Part shown: positions 52,430 through 62,068 of the stretch, one piece after another | Numbering within the stretch: position 1 is the stretch's first letter | Layout: each line of letters opens with the position of its first letter | DNA from: Methanobacterium aggregans | GTDB taxonomy: Archaea; Methanobacteriota; Methanobacteria; Methanobacteriales; Methanobacteriaceae | Assembly: GCF_017874455.1 (NCBI RefSeq) | Contig: NZ_JAGGLN010000003.1 | Coordinates: 290,235-354,234, forward strand | DNA: 64,000 nt | Reading direction: 5' to 3' | Program-made: the position numbers and the translations under genes | The notes under the pieces: generated by a model | Database searches by the model: none | Seen by the model: only the letters and a program-made list of their open reading frames with translations | What the model was told of the DNA's origin: nothing

Positions 52430-53374
52430 TCAACTGGATTTTGTGGCACATGTTTCAGCGTAGTATGGTTCTCTCTTATTTATTGCATTTAAAAAGAGGT
52501 TTTTAAGTTCCTCATCAGAACTGCCCCTGCGCATGGATTCTATAAGATCTACGAGGTTGTCGTTTCGAAGCAAACAAGGTTTAATCTTACCTTCAGGGGT
52601 TATTCTAAGTCTTGTACAATTTTTGCAGAACTCTGTATTGTCCATAGGCCTGACAACTTCAATTTCACCATCATCTATGAAGTACTTCTTCCGGTCCTGC
52701 ATGAAACGTCTCTTCTTAACCTTGTGGGATATTCTACTGAGCTCCTCTTCAAGGGGGTTCATATCGTAGTGATAATCCTCTAAAAACTCTGCTTCTTCAC
52801 AGTTCTCAGTCTTGAGAAGCTCGATGAGTTGGAGTATAACTCCATTCTCCCTGCAGAACTGGAACATGTCCCATATCTCATGGTCGTTAACACCCTTCAT
52901 AACCACCATGTTCACCTTAACAGGGTCAAGGCCGGCTTCAACAGCTTTCTTTATACCCTCCCTGGCATTTTCCATGTAATCCCTTTTGGTTATGAAACGG
53001 TAGGTTTTGGGGTTCAGGGTGTCGAAGCTAACATTAACCCTGCTAAGCCCTGCATCAACAAGTTCAGCTGCGTACCTTCCAAGGAGGGTTCCGTTGGTAG
53101 TGATGGAAATGTCTCTAAAGTCCAGTGAAGATATTTTCGAGACGATCTCCACTATATCCTTTCTTACCAGGGGTTCCCCGCCAGAAAGCCTTATTTTTTC
53201 AACTCCAATGTTCTTTGCAATCTTTGCTATCCTGAATATTTCATCTGGAGACATTTCATAACTTTCAGCAACTATACCATCGTGGTGGCAGTAGAAGCAG
53301 CGGACGTTGCAGCGGTTGGTTATGGATATCCTCAGGGATATTATGGGTCTCTGGTATCTATCGGTCGTCTTCAT
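52430..53374 (-). CDS. moaA: GTP 3',8-cyclase MoaA
   Basis: Radical-SAM enzyme opening molybdopterin synthesis: rearranges GTP to 3',8-cH2GTP. The N-terminal SAM cluster CNVRCFYC has Cys22, Cys26 and Cys29. The second cluster, binding GTP, is in [19 protein letters not shown]. The C-terminus ends TCATKSS without the usual Gly-Gly tail of bacterial MoaA. It overlaps the 3' end of mobB by 17 bases, so the two are one transcript. MoaC and other pathway genes are elsewhere. Confidence 0.94.
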   Translation of the reverse strand: MKTTDRYQRPIISLRISITNRCNVRCFYCHHDGIVAESYEMSPDEIFRIAKIAKNIGVEKIRLSGGEPLVRKDIVEIVSKISSLDFRDISITTNGTLLGRYAAELVDAGLSRVNVSFDTLNPKTYRFITKRDYMENAREGIKKAVEAGLDPVKVNMVVMKGVNDHEIWDMFQFCRENGVILQLIELLKTENCEEAEFLEDYHYDMNPLEEELSRISHKVKKRRFMQDRKKYFIDDGEIEVVRPMDNTEFCKNCTRLRITPEGKIKPCLLRNDNLVDLIESMRRGSSDEELKNLFLNAINKREPYYAETCATKSS

Positions 53375-54083
53375 TTTTTATCATCAATTCAATCTTTTTG
53401 AAGTCTTCAGCACCAAATTCTTCTGTTCGAAGGGATTCAACCATTCCAAGGGTTACCTTTTTAACCAGGTTCTTCACGAAGGGGTTCATGGGTATGAAGG
53501 AGTCGTCAACTTTGAGGAGAACATCAGATGAATCTGTAACACATTGAACATTGGCACCTGCAGCCCCACTGATCTTGGCAGTTCTAAATTCCTGGCAGCT
53601 TTCAAAGCCGCACTTCTTACAGTCAAGCCTTTGTATGATTCCAAAACTTCGTTCCTCTATAAGATCAACCAGAGATACGACGTCATGGTCATCTAATCTC
53701 ATCACATCAACTGTTTTTAGTATGGTGGATGAATCATCTTCAGGGGTTAAAAAATCTGATGTTGCTATTTTAACATACGGTGAATGTTTAAAACCTTCTA
53801 AAACTACAAAATCAAGGTTTTTTATGTACTTCATGATGTTCAGTATTTCTTCAAGTTCCAGGCCTTCATTGAGGTTGAACAGAGTTTCGTTTCCAGTTCC
53901 AACCACAAGCTCAGCTCCGGCCTTCTTGTGCTGCCAAGTGTCCCTGCCTTCAACATCCAGTCCACCATGTGCATGTTTCACAGTACCCACGTGAAAACCC
54001 CTTTCCCTGAGTTCGGTAATGATACGGGTAACAAGGGTTGTTTTGCCTGTATTCTTAGTTCCAGCCACTCCTACGATCCTCAT
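53358..54083 (-). CDS. mobB: MobB with C-terminal Cys motif
   Basis: A 241-aa GTP-binding protein assisting molybdopterin-guanine dinucleotide formation. The P-loop [11 protein letters not shown] is near residue 7, and [35 protein letters not shown] follow as in MobB. A C-terminal extension (about residues 155-241) contains [12 protein letters not shown], a spacing seen in Fe-S domains; bacterial MobB lacks it. GAGGTG precedes the ATG. It shares a transcript with moaA, and a perfect palindrome overlaps its promoter. Confidence 0.92.
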   Translation of the reverse strand: MRIVGVAGTKNTGKTTLVTRIITELRERGFHVGTVKHAHGGLDVEGRDTWQHKKAGAELVVGTGNETLFNLNEGLELEEILNIMKYIKNLDFVVLEGFKHSPYVKIATSDFLTPEDDSSTILKTVDVMRLDDHDVVSLVDLIEERSFGIIQRLDCKKCGFESCQEFRTAKISGAAGANVQCVTDSSDVLLKVDDSFIPMNPFVKNLVKKVTLGMVESLRTEEFGAEDFKKIELMIKNEDDR

Positions 54084-54599
54084 GATTGCACCTCAAAATT
54101 AACTTTAGAATTATCGTTAAAATTTTTATAAGTACTTATTCTACTTAAATGATAGCCCCAACTCATATAAGGTAATGTGGTAAACCACTAAAAATCCTAT
54201 TGGATATATGTATTCGGGTTTCAATCTATGAACTCAACTTAATATATCACCTATAAAAATAGGATGGGATGCTCATAATTTATTTTTTTATTTTTAAGGA
54301 TTTTTTTAAGGATTTTCTAAGGATTTTTTAATGACTATTGTCCATGTTTCATGCTTTGATTATCAATTTTAGATTTTAATCCAATTCTTTTAAATTGAAG
54401 CTTTAAATTGTTTTTAATTCAATTTTTACTCTTTAATATTCATTTTTATGTTTTCAACATTTCTAAGAATCATTGCTCTAAAACACCATTTTTATGTGTT
54501 GAATCTACACAATCATATATAAATTTTTCTATTTAATTTTTTGAGAAAATGTATATATCCACAGGATCCATAAGTGTAATTAACACACATGGTGTCCAT
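54084..54599. other. mobB/fwd divergent regulatory region
   Basis: About 515 AT-rich bases between the divergent mobB-moaA and fwd operons. It contains a perfect palindrome at 54128-54139, a small inverted repeat GTGGT-AA-ACCAC (54177-54188), and TATA boxes for the fwd operon (TATATAAAT near 54512-54520, and TATATATCC near 54551). No open frame was recognised. Both operons depend on tungsten cofactor, so shared control is plausible. Confidence 0.5.
54128..54139. promoter_or_regulatory. Palindrome over mobB-moaA promoter
   Basis: ATAAGTACTTAT is a perfect 12-base palindrome 45-56 bases upstream of the mobB start. On the minus strand it overlaps CTTATAAAAAT, the likely TATA box. This is a classic place for an archaeal repressor to block TBP/TFB. 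Confidence 0.45.
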
Positions 54600-55082
54600 A
54601 TGCCGAAACATATAATATCAGGTTTGAAATATTTAGCAGCAGTTGAGTTAAGAAAGGACGGACATAGTCAACGAGAAATTGCAAAAGAACTCGAAATGGA
54701 TAGATCAACAGTTTCACACTATTTGAATGGTAGAAACATATCCTGGAATTCAATAGAAGTTGCAGAAGCAATAACAAATTTATGTCCAAGGGATTTTCTT
54801 ACAATGACCTATGTTCTTGTTAAAGATAAGGATAAAACAAGAACCTTAGTGAAGATATGTTCAAATAAAAAATATGAATGTTCCGTGAGAAATTCATGCA
54901 TTGGATGCGGCCTCTGTGTTGATTCATGCATGATGAATGCCGTTGTGTTGGATGATCTAAAGGCAGACATAAACCCTGAATGGTGCTGTGGATGTCTTAT
55001 TTGTGGAGAAATGTGCCCCACTAAATCAATTAAGATTAAGGAGGTAGACGATAATGGAGACAACAGAAATGGTGGAAGGTAG
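54600..55082 (+). CDS. fwdH: HTH-ferredoxin protein, FwdH-like
   Basis: A ~160-aa protein heading the operon. An N-terminal HTH ([20 protein letters not shown], about residues 20-45) precedes two 4Fe-4S motifs, [12 protein letters not shown] and [12 protein letters not shown], in the C-terminal half. Its position matches FwdH of the fwdHFGDACB operon of Methanothermobacter, though FwdH was not found in the crystallised complex. The combination suggests a redox-sensing DNA-binding protein, perhaps autoregulatory (inference). The ATG at 54600 follows GGTG; the ATG at 54549 lies within a TATA-like sequence. It overlaps fwdF by 29 bases. Confidence 0.72.
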   Translation: MPKHIISGLKYLAAVELRKDGHSQREIAKELEMDRSTVSHYLNGRNISWNSIEVAEAITNLCPRDFLTMTYVLVKDKDKTRTLVKICSNKKYECSVRNSCIGCGLCVDSCMMNAVVLDDLKADINPEWCCGCLICGEMCPTKSIKIKEVDDNGDNRNGGR

Positions 55083-56109
55083 AGATATTTCTGTAGAAAG
55101 AACAGGCGAAGAAGCCAGAAAATTGCTTTTCAAAGATGAGCTATGTGCTTCATGTGGCTTGTGTGAAAAAATATGTCCAGTAAGTGCTATAGAGGTAAAC
55201 CCAACAGGAGCCATGGTCAGAACAGAACAGGAATCCAGTAGGATAGACATAGATGAAGATAAATGTGTACTCTGTGGTATGTGCAGTTGCATCTGCCCAT
55301 TCGATGCATTAGACCTTGAGATAGAGGGAAAATCTATAAAAACCATGGAAGAATATCCTCAGCTCATAAAATCATCAGATATTGATGAGGATACTTGTAT
55401 TTACTGTAAGGCATGTGAAACTGCATGTCCACAGGAAGCAATAACCATTGCAAGGGAACTGCCAGACAGATCCAAACTTGTGAGTGGTGAAATTGAGATA
55501 GACAAGGAAACCTGCATAAACTGTGGTGTTTGTGAAGAGATGTGTCCTGCAGATGCCATAACATTAGATTATAGATTACCTACTTCTGATGACCCAACCA
55601 TATCCTCAGACATCAACGTTGATAAAGATAAATGTGTTTACTGCCTTGTATGTAAAAAAGCATGCCCAGTTAACGCAATAAAAGCTGCCTGCAGAATATG
55701 TTCCTACGGAGAATACGATATCAAACCCGAAGATGCTGAAATCAAAGGAGACTCCTTCATAGATGAAGAAGCATGTGTGAACTGCGGATGGTGTGAAGAC
55801 ATCTGCCCAGTGGATGCTGCAACAGTTACCAAACCATTCGAGGGTAAACTTGAGCATGACGATGAAACATGCCAGGGATGTGAAACCTGTGTTATGGTGT
55901 GCCCATGTAACGCATTAGCATTCCCACAGCCTGCAGAATCTGGTGATAAAGAAGCAAAACTCTACATGGATGAGAAATACTGCATATACTGCGGTGCATG
56001 TGAAAGATCATGCCCAGTGAGTGCAATAGATGTCACAAGAACCAAGATCAACAGCACACCAATAAGATCAAAATCATGGGAAAAAGCCTTCGAATCAGTT
56101 AAAAACTGA
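55054..56109 (+). CDS. fwdF: Formylmethanofuran dehydrogenase polyferredoxin FwdF
   Basis: A 351-aa polyferredoxin with eight CxxCxxCxxxCP motifs visible (from [12 protein letters not shown] to [12 protein letters not shown]). In the Methanothermobacter Fwd structure this subunit wires electrons along a long chain of 4Fe-4S clusters between FwdABCDFG halves and toward the heterodisulfide reductase complex. An extra CRICSYG site sits mid-protein. GGAGGT about nine bases before the ATG. Its start lies inside fwdH. Confidence 0.95.
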   Translation: METTEMVEGRDISVERTGEEARKLLFKDELCASCGLCEKICPVSAIEVNPTGAMVRTEQESSRIDIDEDKCVLCGMCSCICPFDALDLEIEGKSIKTMEEYPQLIKSSDIDEDTCIYCKACETACPQEAITIARELPDRSKLVSGEIEIDKETCINCGVCEEMCPADAITLDYRLPTSDDPTISSDINVDKDKCVYCLVCKKACPVNAIKAACRICSYGEYDIKPEDAEIKGDSFIDEEACVNCGWCEDICPVDAATVTKPFEGKLEHDDETCQGCETCVMVCPCNALAFPQPAESGDKEAKLYMDEKYCIYCGACERSCPVSAIDVTRTKINSTPIRSKSWEKAFESVKN

Positions 56110-56242
56110 TGAAAGAATTTTTTTTATCATATTTTTTTTATCAGAATTGATACATGAATGCTCCCAAACCTTTAAAAATAGAACATACAAATAAAGGATT
56201 CAAATTTAATTATAGAACTAAAATTTAATTGGAGGTAAATAA

Positions 56243-56500
56243 ATGCCAATTGGACTAGTAGTATATCCAGAACTTTGTCATGGATGTGGAAACTGCGTTA
56301 TCTCCTGTCCTGTCAATGCATTAAACAGTCCTGAAGTCGCTGGAGGAAAGGGACCTACAGATGATGCGGATCTGATAATGATAGTAGAGGATGGAGAGAT
56401 AAACCTCAAACATGTAAATCTATGTGGAAAATGCGGTACATGTGTTGAAACATGTCCTGTAAACGCCATAAAACTTGAAAAACTGGAGGAAGCCAAATGA
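56243..56500 (+). CDS. fwdG: Formylmethanofuran dehydrogenase ferredoxin FwdG
   Basis: An 85-aa two-cluster ferredoxin: CHGCGNCVISCP and CGKCGTCVETCP. It links the FwdB active-site cluster to polyferredoxin FwdF. GGAGGT precedes the ATG. The ~130-base gap after fwdF is T-rich and the only sizeable gap in the operon. The stop overlaps the fwdD start (ATGA), so they are coupled. Confidence 0.94.
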   Translation: MPIGLVVYPELCHGCGNCVISCPVNALNSPEVAGGKGPTDDADLIMIVEDGEINLKHVNLCGKCGTCVETCPVNAIKLEKLEEAK

Positions 56501-56889
56501 GGGTTATATTAAACACAGGCAGAACAGTATGGCAGGGACAGGCAATAGAGTGCGGTAAGGATCTCCCAATGTTTGTGAATGCAGCAGCCATATGTAACAT
56601 AAACAAGGATGTCCTGGAAGAACTGGGAATTAAACATGGGGACAATGTAAAAATAGTTTCTGAATATGGTGATGTTATTGTCAAAGCTGTGGAAGCAAAA
56701 GAAGAACTTCCAAAGGGAATGGTGTACGTTCCAATGGGACCGTGGGCAAACAGAGTTATAAGACCTAACACGGACTCTACAGCAACACCTAGTTTCAAAA
56801 ACGTCCCTGTTGATATCACACCTACAGAAGAACCTGTTCTTGACATGCCAACTCTCATGAAAGTATACGGGAAAATTTCAAATTACTAA
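56497..56889 (+). CDS. fwdD: Formylmethanofuran dehydrogenase subunit D
   Basis: A 130-aa molybdopterin-dinucleotide-binding barrel domain. In other Mo/W enzymes it forms the C-terminal part of the catalytic chain; here it is split from FwdB. Landmarks are LNTGRTVWQGQAIECGKD, GDNVKI and VPMGPWANRV. It starts on the overlapping ATGA of fwdG. Confidence 0.95.
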   Translation: MRVILNTGRTVWQGQAIECGKDLPMFVNAAAICNINKDVLEELGIKHGDNVKIVSEYGDVIVKAVEAKEELPKGMVYVPMGPWANRVIRPNTDSTATPSFKNVPVDITPTEEPVLDMPTLMKVYGKISNY

Positions 56890-56909
56890 CGGTTTTAGGA
56901 GGATTTTCG

Positions 56910-58625
56910 TTGGAACGTATAATAAAAAATGGAATTGTTTATGATCCACTAAACAACATCGATGGAGAGAAGATGGACATCTGTATAAAAGATGGTAAAG
57001 TAGTGGACAGCGTAAGTGAAGATGCAGACGTAATAGATGCATCTGGAAAAGTAGTAATGCCTGGAGGTGTGGACCCACACACTCACATAGCAGGTCCAAA
57101 GGTTAACGTTGGAAGGATGTTCCGTCCAGAAGACAGTAAAAAAGACGTTGAAACCATAACAAATGTTAAAAGGGCAGGAAGTGGTTTTTCAGTTCCTTCA
57201 ACATTCATGACAGGTTACAGGTACGCTCAGATGGGTTACACAACTGCAATGGAAGCAGCAATGCCTCCACTCCTTTCAAGACACACCCATGAGGAATTTA
57301 TCGACACACCCATACTTGATCATGCAGCATACCCCCTGTTCGGTAACAACTGGTTCGTAATGCAGTACCTCAAAGATGGAGACATTGACAAATGTGCAGC
57401 ATACGCATCCTGGCTTTTAAAGGCAACCAAAGGTTACACAATAAAGATAGTTAACCCTGCAGGAACAGAAGCATGGGGTTGGGGTGGAAATGTTCATGGA
57501 ATAAATGATCCAGCACCCTACTTCGACATCACAGGAGCAGAAATCATAAGGGGTCTGGCTGAAGTCAACGAGAAACTCGGACTTCCACATGCAATACACC
57601 TTCACTGTAACGACCTTGGACACCCAGGAAACTATGAAACAACCTTAAAATCATTTGACATACCTAAGGGAATAAAAGCAAACCCAAAACATGGAAAAAG
57701 GGATGCAGTACTCTATGCAACCCACGTTCAGTTCCACAGCTACGGTGGTACCAACTGGAGGGACTTCATATCAGAAGCACCTAGGGTAGCAGACTATGTT
57801 AACAAGAACGATCACGTTGTTATAGATGTTGGACAGGTCACACTGGATGAAACAACAACCATGACTGCTGACGGTCCTGCAGAATATGATATGCACCTTA
57901 TAAATGGACTTAAATGGGCTAACTGTGATGTGGAACTTGAAACAGGCTCTGGTATCATTCCTTACCTTTACTCACCAAAGGCACCAGTCCCAGCATCACA
58001 GTGGGCAATAGGACTTGAACTCTTCCTTCTCATAAACGATCCTGGAAAGGTATGTCTAACAACAGACAGTCCAAACGGTGGACCATTCACAAGGTATCCA
58101 AGGGTCATGGCATGGTTGATGAGCAACAAGTACAGGGAAGACATGATAGAAAACCATCTTCACAAATGGGCTCAGAAAAAAACCAGCATAGCCACAATTG
58201 ATAGGGAATACGGCTTCTATGAAATAGCACAGGTAACAAGAAGCACACCAGCCACAGTTCTTGGTTTAAGCGACACCAAAGGACACCTGGGAGTTGGTGC
58301 AGATGCAGATATAGCAATATACGACTTCAACCCAGAAACACAGGACCAGTCTGCAGACTACGTGGCACTTGAAGACGCACTTCAGAGCGCTGCATACGTC
58401 CTTAAAGATGGTGAAATTGTAGTTAAAGATGGTAAAGTTGTTAGTATTGGTGAACACGGAAGAACCTACTGGATCAACTCTCTTTACGATGGGGAGTTAG
58501 AGAAAGAGGTAGAATCTGAAGTTGAGAAGATGTTCAAAAAGTACTACTCAGTCAACTTCGCGAACTACCCTGTCCAGGAAGAATATCTTCCAAGGTCCAA
58601 TCCAATAAACGGGGTGATCCAATGA
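56910..58625 (+). CDS. fwdA: Formylmethanofuran dehydrogenase subunit A (formyl transfer)
   Basis: A 571-aa amidohydrolase-fold subunit. It condenses formate, made at FwdB, with methanofuran at a dinuclear metal site reached by an internal tunnel. Metal ligands: DPHTHIAG (His57 and His59), the carboxylated Lys in YTIKIVNP, HLHCNDLGHPG and the Asp in TTDSPNGGPFTRYPR. The start is TTG, with GGAGGATTTTCG just upstream. The stop overlaps the fwdC start (ATGA). Confidence 0.96.
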   Translation: MERIIKNGIVYDPLNNIDGEKMDICIKDGKVVDSVSEDADVIDASGKVVMPGGVDPHTHIAGPKVNVGRMFRPEDSKKDVETITNVKRAGSGFSVPSTFMTGYRYAQMGYTTAMEAAMPPLLSRHTHEEFIDTPILDHAAYPLFGNNWFVMQYLKDGDIDKCAAYASWLLKATKGYTIKIVNPAGTEAWGWGGNVHGINDPAPYFDITGAEIIRGLAEVNEKLGLPHAIHLHCNDLGHPGNYETTLKSFDIPKGIKANPKHGKRDAVLYATHVQFHSYGGTNWRDFISEAPRVADYVNKNDHVVIDVGQVTLDETTTMTADGPAEYDMHLINGLKWANCDVELETGSGIIPYLYSPKAPVPASQWAIGLELFLLINDPGKVCLTTDSPNGGPFTRYPRVMAWLMSNKYREDMIENHLHKWAQKKTSIATIDREYGFYEIAQVTRSTPATVLGLSDTKGHLGVGADADIAIYDFNPETQDQSADYVALEDALQSAAYVLKDGEIVVKDGKVVSIGEHGRTYWINSLYDGELEKEVESEVEKMFKKYYSVNFANYPVQEEYLPRSNPINGVIQ

Positions 58626-59437
58626 GTGAAATAATTCTAACACCTAAAGAACAGCCAATGGTACCTCTCGAAATAAACAACATAATTCCAGATGTTTTAG
58701 CAGGTAAAAGTATAGATGAAATCAAAAACATGGGAATATGGAACGGTAACGGTCAAGTAAGACTCCATGAGTTCTTTGATGTGGAAGGAGAATCAGCAGA
58801 AAATCCCTCTGAAATCAAGATCATAATCGATGGTGATGTTCACAACACCAAGAGGATCGGCCAGGGAATGACTGCTGGTGAAATAATCGTCAAAGGAAAC
58901 GCCAACATGTACGTTGGTGTGGAAATGAAAGGCGGAAAAATCACAGTGGAAGGAAACGTTGGTTCATGGGCCGGACAGAACATGGTCGGCGGTGAATTAA
59001 CCATAATGGGTAATGCAGAGGATTACGTTGGCTCAGCATACCGTGGTGACTGGAGGGGTATGACTGGAGGTATAATAACTGTTCATGGAAATGTGGGCAG
59101 TGAAATTGCAGAGTACATGCTCGGCGGTAAGATGGTAATCAAAGGAGATACTGCAATAGAACCAGGAATCCATATGAACGGCGGATTACTTATAATTGAG
59201 GGTAACGTCGTTGCAAGAACTGGTGGAGAAATGAAAGGCGGTACAATCGTTGTTAAAGGAATTGTCAAAGAATTCTTACCAGGATTCCAGTACCTTGGAG
59301 TCGAAAAAGACATAGAAATAGATGGAGAATTTATTGAAGGTGCTTTCTATAAATTTAAGGGTGATCTTGCAACTAAAGGATCAAGCGGAATTGTATACGT
59401 TGCAGTTGCAGGAAACAGCCATATAGCACCTTATTAA
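58622..59437 (+). CDS. fwdC: Formylmethanofuran dehydrogenase subunit C
   Basis: A 271-aa right-handed beta-helix built of Gly-rich turns (GGKITVEGNVG, GGELTIMGNAE, GGKMVIKGD), like the C-terminal domain of glutamate synthase. It is the structural core holding FwdA and FwdB together. The start overlaps the fwdA stop; GGGGTGATCC upstream is the ribosome site. Confidence 0.95.
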   Translation: MSEIILTPKEQPMVPLEINNIIPDVLAGKSIDEIKNMGIWNGNGQVRLHEFFDVEGESAENPSEIKIIIDGDVHNTKRIGQGMTAGEIIVKGNANMYVGVEMKGGKITVEGNVGSWAGQNMVGGELTIMGNAEDYVGSAYRGDWRGMTGGIITVHGNVGSEIAEYMLGGKMVIKGDTAIEPGIHMNGGLLIIEGNVVARTGGEMKGGTIVVKGIVKEFLPGFQYLGVEKDIEIDGEFIEGAFYKFKGDLATKGSSGIVYVAVAGNSHIAPY

Positions 59438-59462
59438 ATTAGGAGTTATTGGAGGGATAACT

Positions 59463-60761
59463 TTGGAACTTGTAAAAAATGTTGTGTGCCCATTTTGCGG
59501 AACCCTGTGCGACGACATAGTCTGTAAAGTTGAGGACAACGAGATCGTGGGCACAATGAACGCCTGCAGAATAGGACACAGTAAATTTGTTCACACTGAA
59601 GGTGCTGAAAGATACACAAAACCACTTGTGAGAAAGAATGGAGAATTTGTGGAAGTCACTATGGATGAAGCCATAGACAAAGCAGCACATATACTTGCAG
59701 ATTCAAAAAGGCCATTGATGTACGGATGGAGCTGTACTGACTGTGATGCACAGGCAGTTGGAGTAAAACTTGCAGAGGAAGCCAAAGCAGTTATAGATAA
59801 CACAGCTTCTGTATGCCACGGACCATCTGTTCTCGCACTTCAGGACGTTGGATACCCAATATGTACCTTTGGTGAGGTTAAAAACCGTGCAGACGTAGTT
59901 GTCTACTGGGGATGTAACCCAATGCACGCACACCCAAGACACCTTTCAAGAAACGTCTTTGGAAGGGGTTTCTTCAGGGAGAGAGGAAGACCAGACAGGA
60001 CACTCATAGTTGTGGATCCAAGAAAAACAGATTCATCAAAACTCGCAGACATCCACCTGCAGCTTGACTTCGACCATGACTACGAACTCCTGGATGCAAT
60101 AAGAACAGTACTCCTTGGTAACGACATCCTCTACGATGAAGTTGCAGGAGTACCAAAGGAACTCATATACGAAACAGTTGAAGTACTCAAAAAGGCACAG
60201 TTCGGTATACTCTTCTTTGGAATGGGTATAACCCACAGCCGTGGAAAACACAGGAACATAGACACAGCCATATGTCTTGTAACTGATCTCAACAGAAGTG
60301 CCAAGTTCAACCTCATACCAATGAGGGGACACTACAACGTTACAGGATTCAACCAGGTATGTACCTGGGAGGTTGGATACCCGTACTGTGTTGACTTTGC
60401 AACAGGATCTCCAAGGTACAACCCTGGTGAATCAGGTTCAAACGACCTTCTCCAGAACAAGGAGACAGATGGAATGCTTGTAATAGCATCCGACCCTGGT
60501 GGAAACTTCCCACAGAAGTCCCTTGAGAGAATGGCTGAGATTCCTATCGTGGCAATAGAACCACACAGAACACCAACCACAGAGATGTCCGATGTCATCA
60601 TCCCACCTGCAATTGTAGGTATGCAGGCAGAGGGTACTGCATATAGGATGGAAGGAGTTCCAATCAGGATGAGAAAGGTTGTGGAATCTGACCTACTTCC
60701 TGACAGGGAGATCCTTGAGAGGATCCTTGACAAGGTCAAAGAGATCAACGCATCCAAATAA
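59463..60761 (+). CDS. fwdB: Formylmethanofuran dehydrogenase catalytic subunit B
   Basis: A 432-aa molybdopterin oxidoreductase chain that reduces CO2 to formate at a tungsten bis-MGD centre. The N-terminal CPFCGTLCDD and the Cys of NACRIGHSKF bind a 4Fe-4S cluster. The metal ligand is Cys118 (TASVCHGPSV), the position held by selenocysteine in some methanogens; here the codon is TGC. MGD contacts include VYWGCNPMHAHPRH and VVDPRKTDSSKLAD. The start is TTG after GGAGGGATAAC. FwdD supplies the missing C-terminal barrel. Confidence 0.96.
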   Translation: MELVKNVVCPFCGTLCDDIVCKVEDNEIVGTMNACRIGHSKFVHTEGAERYTKPLVRKNGEFVEVTMDEAIDKAAHILADSKRPLMYGWSCTDCDAQAVGVKLAEEAKAVIDNTASVCHGPSVLALQDVGYPICTFGEVKNRADVVVYWGCNPMHAHPRHLSRNVFGRGFFRERGRPDRTLIVVDPRKTDSSKLADIHLQLDFDHDYELLDAIRTVLLGNDILYDEVAGVPKELIYETVEVLKKAQFGILFFGMGITHSRGKHRNIDTAICLVTDLNRSAKFNLIPMRGHYNVTGFNQVCTWEVGYPYCVDFATGSPRYNPGESGSNDLLQNKETDGMLVIASDPGGNFPQKSLERMAEIPIVAIEPHRTPTTEMSDVIIPPAIVGMQAEGTAYRMEGVPIRMRKVVESDLLPDREILERILDKVKEINASK

Positions 60762-60774
60762 TGGACAAAAAAAT

Positions 60775-60817
60775 GGATTGAAGCTGGCGCGCGGCTTCAA
60801 ATCCCTACTTTTTTTTA
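60775..60817 (+). terminator. Terminator of the fwd operon
   Basis: A GC-rich stem (GGATTGAAGC with GCTTCAAATCC, one bulge, loop TGGCGCGCG) is followed by CTACTTTTTTTT. It lies 14 bases after fwdB and is the strongest terminator in the window. Confidence 0.8.
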
Positions 60818-60999
60818 TTTTTAAAAACTCGTTTTAAATTAATTTTAAAAATTAACTCAATATCAATAATTTTAACCTAAAAAACTTTAAAAAATCATTT
60901 TTAAATAAATTTAAAAAATAGAAAAAGATCGATATCAAATATTTATTTTCAATCGATTTCAAATAATTAAACTAATTTTATTAATTTCTAATCAATGAA

Positions 61000-61704
61000 T
61001 CAGTCTCTTTTAACAGCCTGAAGCACTCCATCGTTTGTATCAACGAAAAGAATGCATTTACCATTGACTGGACATGGTTTCACAGATTTACCTTCGGGGT
61101 TAATCACAGTACCTTCGGTCACCAATCGACCATCAACGGTGTAAACAGCATCAATACCTGCATTGAGAAGGGTTTCCACAGATTGTGGGCCTAAGTAGTC
61201 CCTTATATTTCCCTTCATCAGAAACCTGCCGTCGTTACCTGCAAAGGCCAGACCAAGTCCTGCCATGGATCCTATAACTCCATCCTCTGTTCCACCAAGA
61301 CCTTCAAGGCGAATGTTAAGGTTTTTTGCAAGGGTTCTTGCCTTTTCCTGGTTTAAAACAGTGTTCTTAGCATCCTTACTGTACGCCACAAGCGACGGTA
61401 GGATCTGACTGTCATGAGCCACAGAAATACCAGGATCACTGCCCTCAATGAAGTCATCGTAGATCTCCTTTTTACCTATCTCGAAGAGATCGTCCATGAT
61501 CTCCATGTCATCACTGTCCACATGAATAACTGCACAGCTGTTGTGGGATGTGAAGGGTATGTCAGGGTGCACGTAGAGCTGGTGCCTTGTAACACCAATC
61601 ACTGGATGCTTCTTTGAAATGGTTCCAGCAATTGCCCTTGCAAGTCTTCCTGTGCCCCTTGAATTCAGGTTGTCTGTATCATCAACGCAAACGTAGATAG
61701 TCAT
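61000..61704 (-). CDS. TiaS-like (DUF1743-related) protein
   Basis: A ~234-aa protein starting MTIYVCVDDTDNLNSRGTG, the same strand and DDTD motif as TiaS, which modifies C34 of tRNA-Ile2 with agmatine. Further parts, CAVIHVDSDD, GLGGTEDGVIGSMAGLGL and the C-terminal PCPVNGKCI, suggest a shortened relative lacking the OB-fold and zinc domains of full TiaS (about 420 aa). A separate function is likely but unknown. GGAGGAATCAA lies before the ATG at 61704. It follows the fwd terminator in the opposite direction. Confidence 0.65.
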   Translation of the reverse strand: MTIYVCVDDTDNLNSRGTGRLARAIAGTISKKHPVIGVTRHQLYVHPDIPFTSHNSCAVIHVDSDDMEIMDDLFEIGKKEIYDDFIEGSDPGISVAHDSQILPSLVAYSKDAKNTVLNQEKARTLAKNLNIRLEGLGGTEDGVIGSMAGLGLAFAGNDGRFLMKGNIRDYLGPQSVETLLNAGIDAVYTVDGRLVTEGTVINPEGKSVKPCPVNGKCILFVDTNDGVLQAVKRD

Positions 61705-61742
61705 TTGATTCCTCCTCAAAAATTTTCTTTTTATCGTTCATG

Positions 61743-62068
61743 TCAATTCTTGATCATTATCAGCTTGCCAGTTGCGGGGTCCTTGTAAACTTTTCCCACA
61801 GATGACAGTCCGCTCTCACCACTTGAGGAATTTTGGATAGTGCTATTCACTGCCTGTCCCAGGTTGAGATCAACTGCCTCTTGCATTATGGCTTTTCCTG
61901 TGGAGACACTGTGCTTGTGCTCATGAACATTATGGTGAATATCAGGAATCCAACTGCAAGCACAAGCATGCAGTCCACCATGTTAACGGCGTAGATCATT
62001 GGATCTATTTCTTCATCACTGGAGAGCAACCCCCGTTTCTGTTTAAAACGCCTCTGCTTCAACATCAT
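61743..62068 (-). pseudogene. DUF2149 membrane protein, frameshifted
   Basis: The first frame (62068-61886) has a transmembrane helix (about residues 28-52: YAVNMVDCMLVLAVGFLIFT) and stops after SPQEKP. A second frame, open to the stop at 61743, gives a sensible continuation AIMQEAVDLNLGQAVNST and ends GKVYKDPATGKLIMIKN, as DUF2149 proteins do. Adding one A in the AAAA run (GAAAAGCC, about 61890) restores one reading. Either a true mutation, a sequencing error, or -1 slippage on A-AAG. DUF2149 resembles ExbD/MotB-type partners of the preceding gene, with which it overlaps by four bases. Confidence 0.75.
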
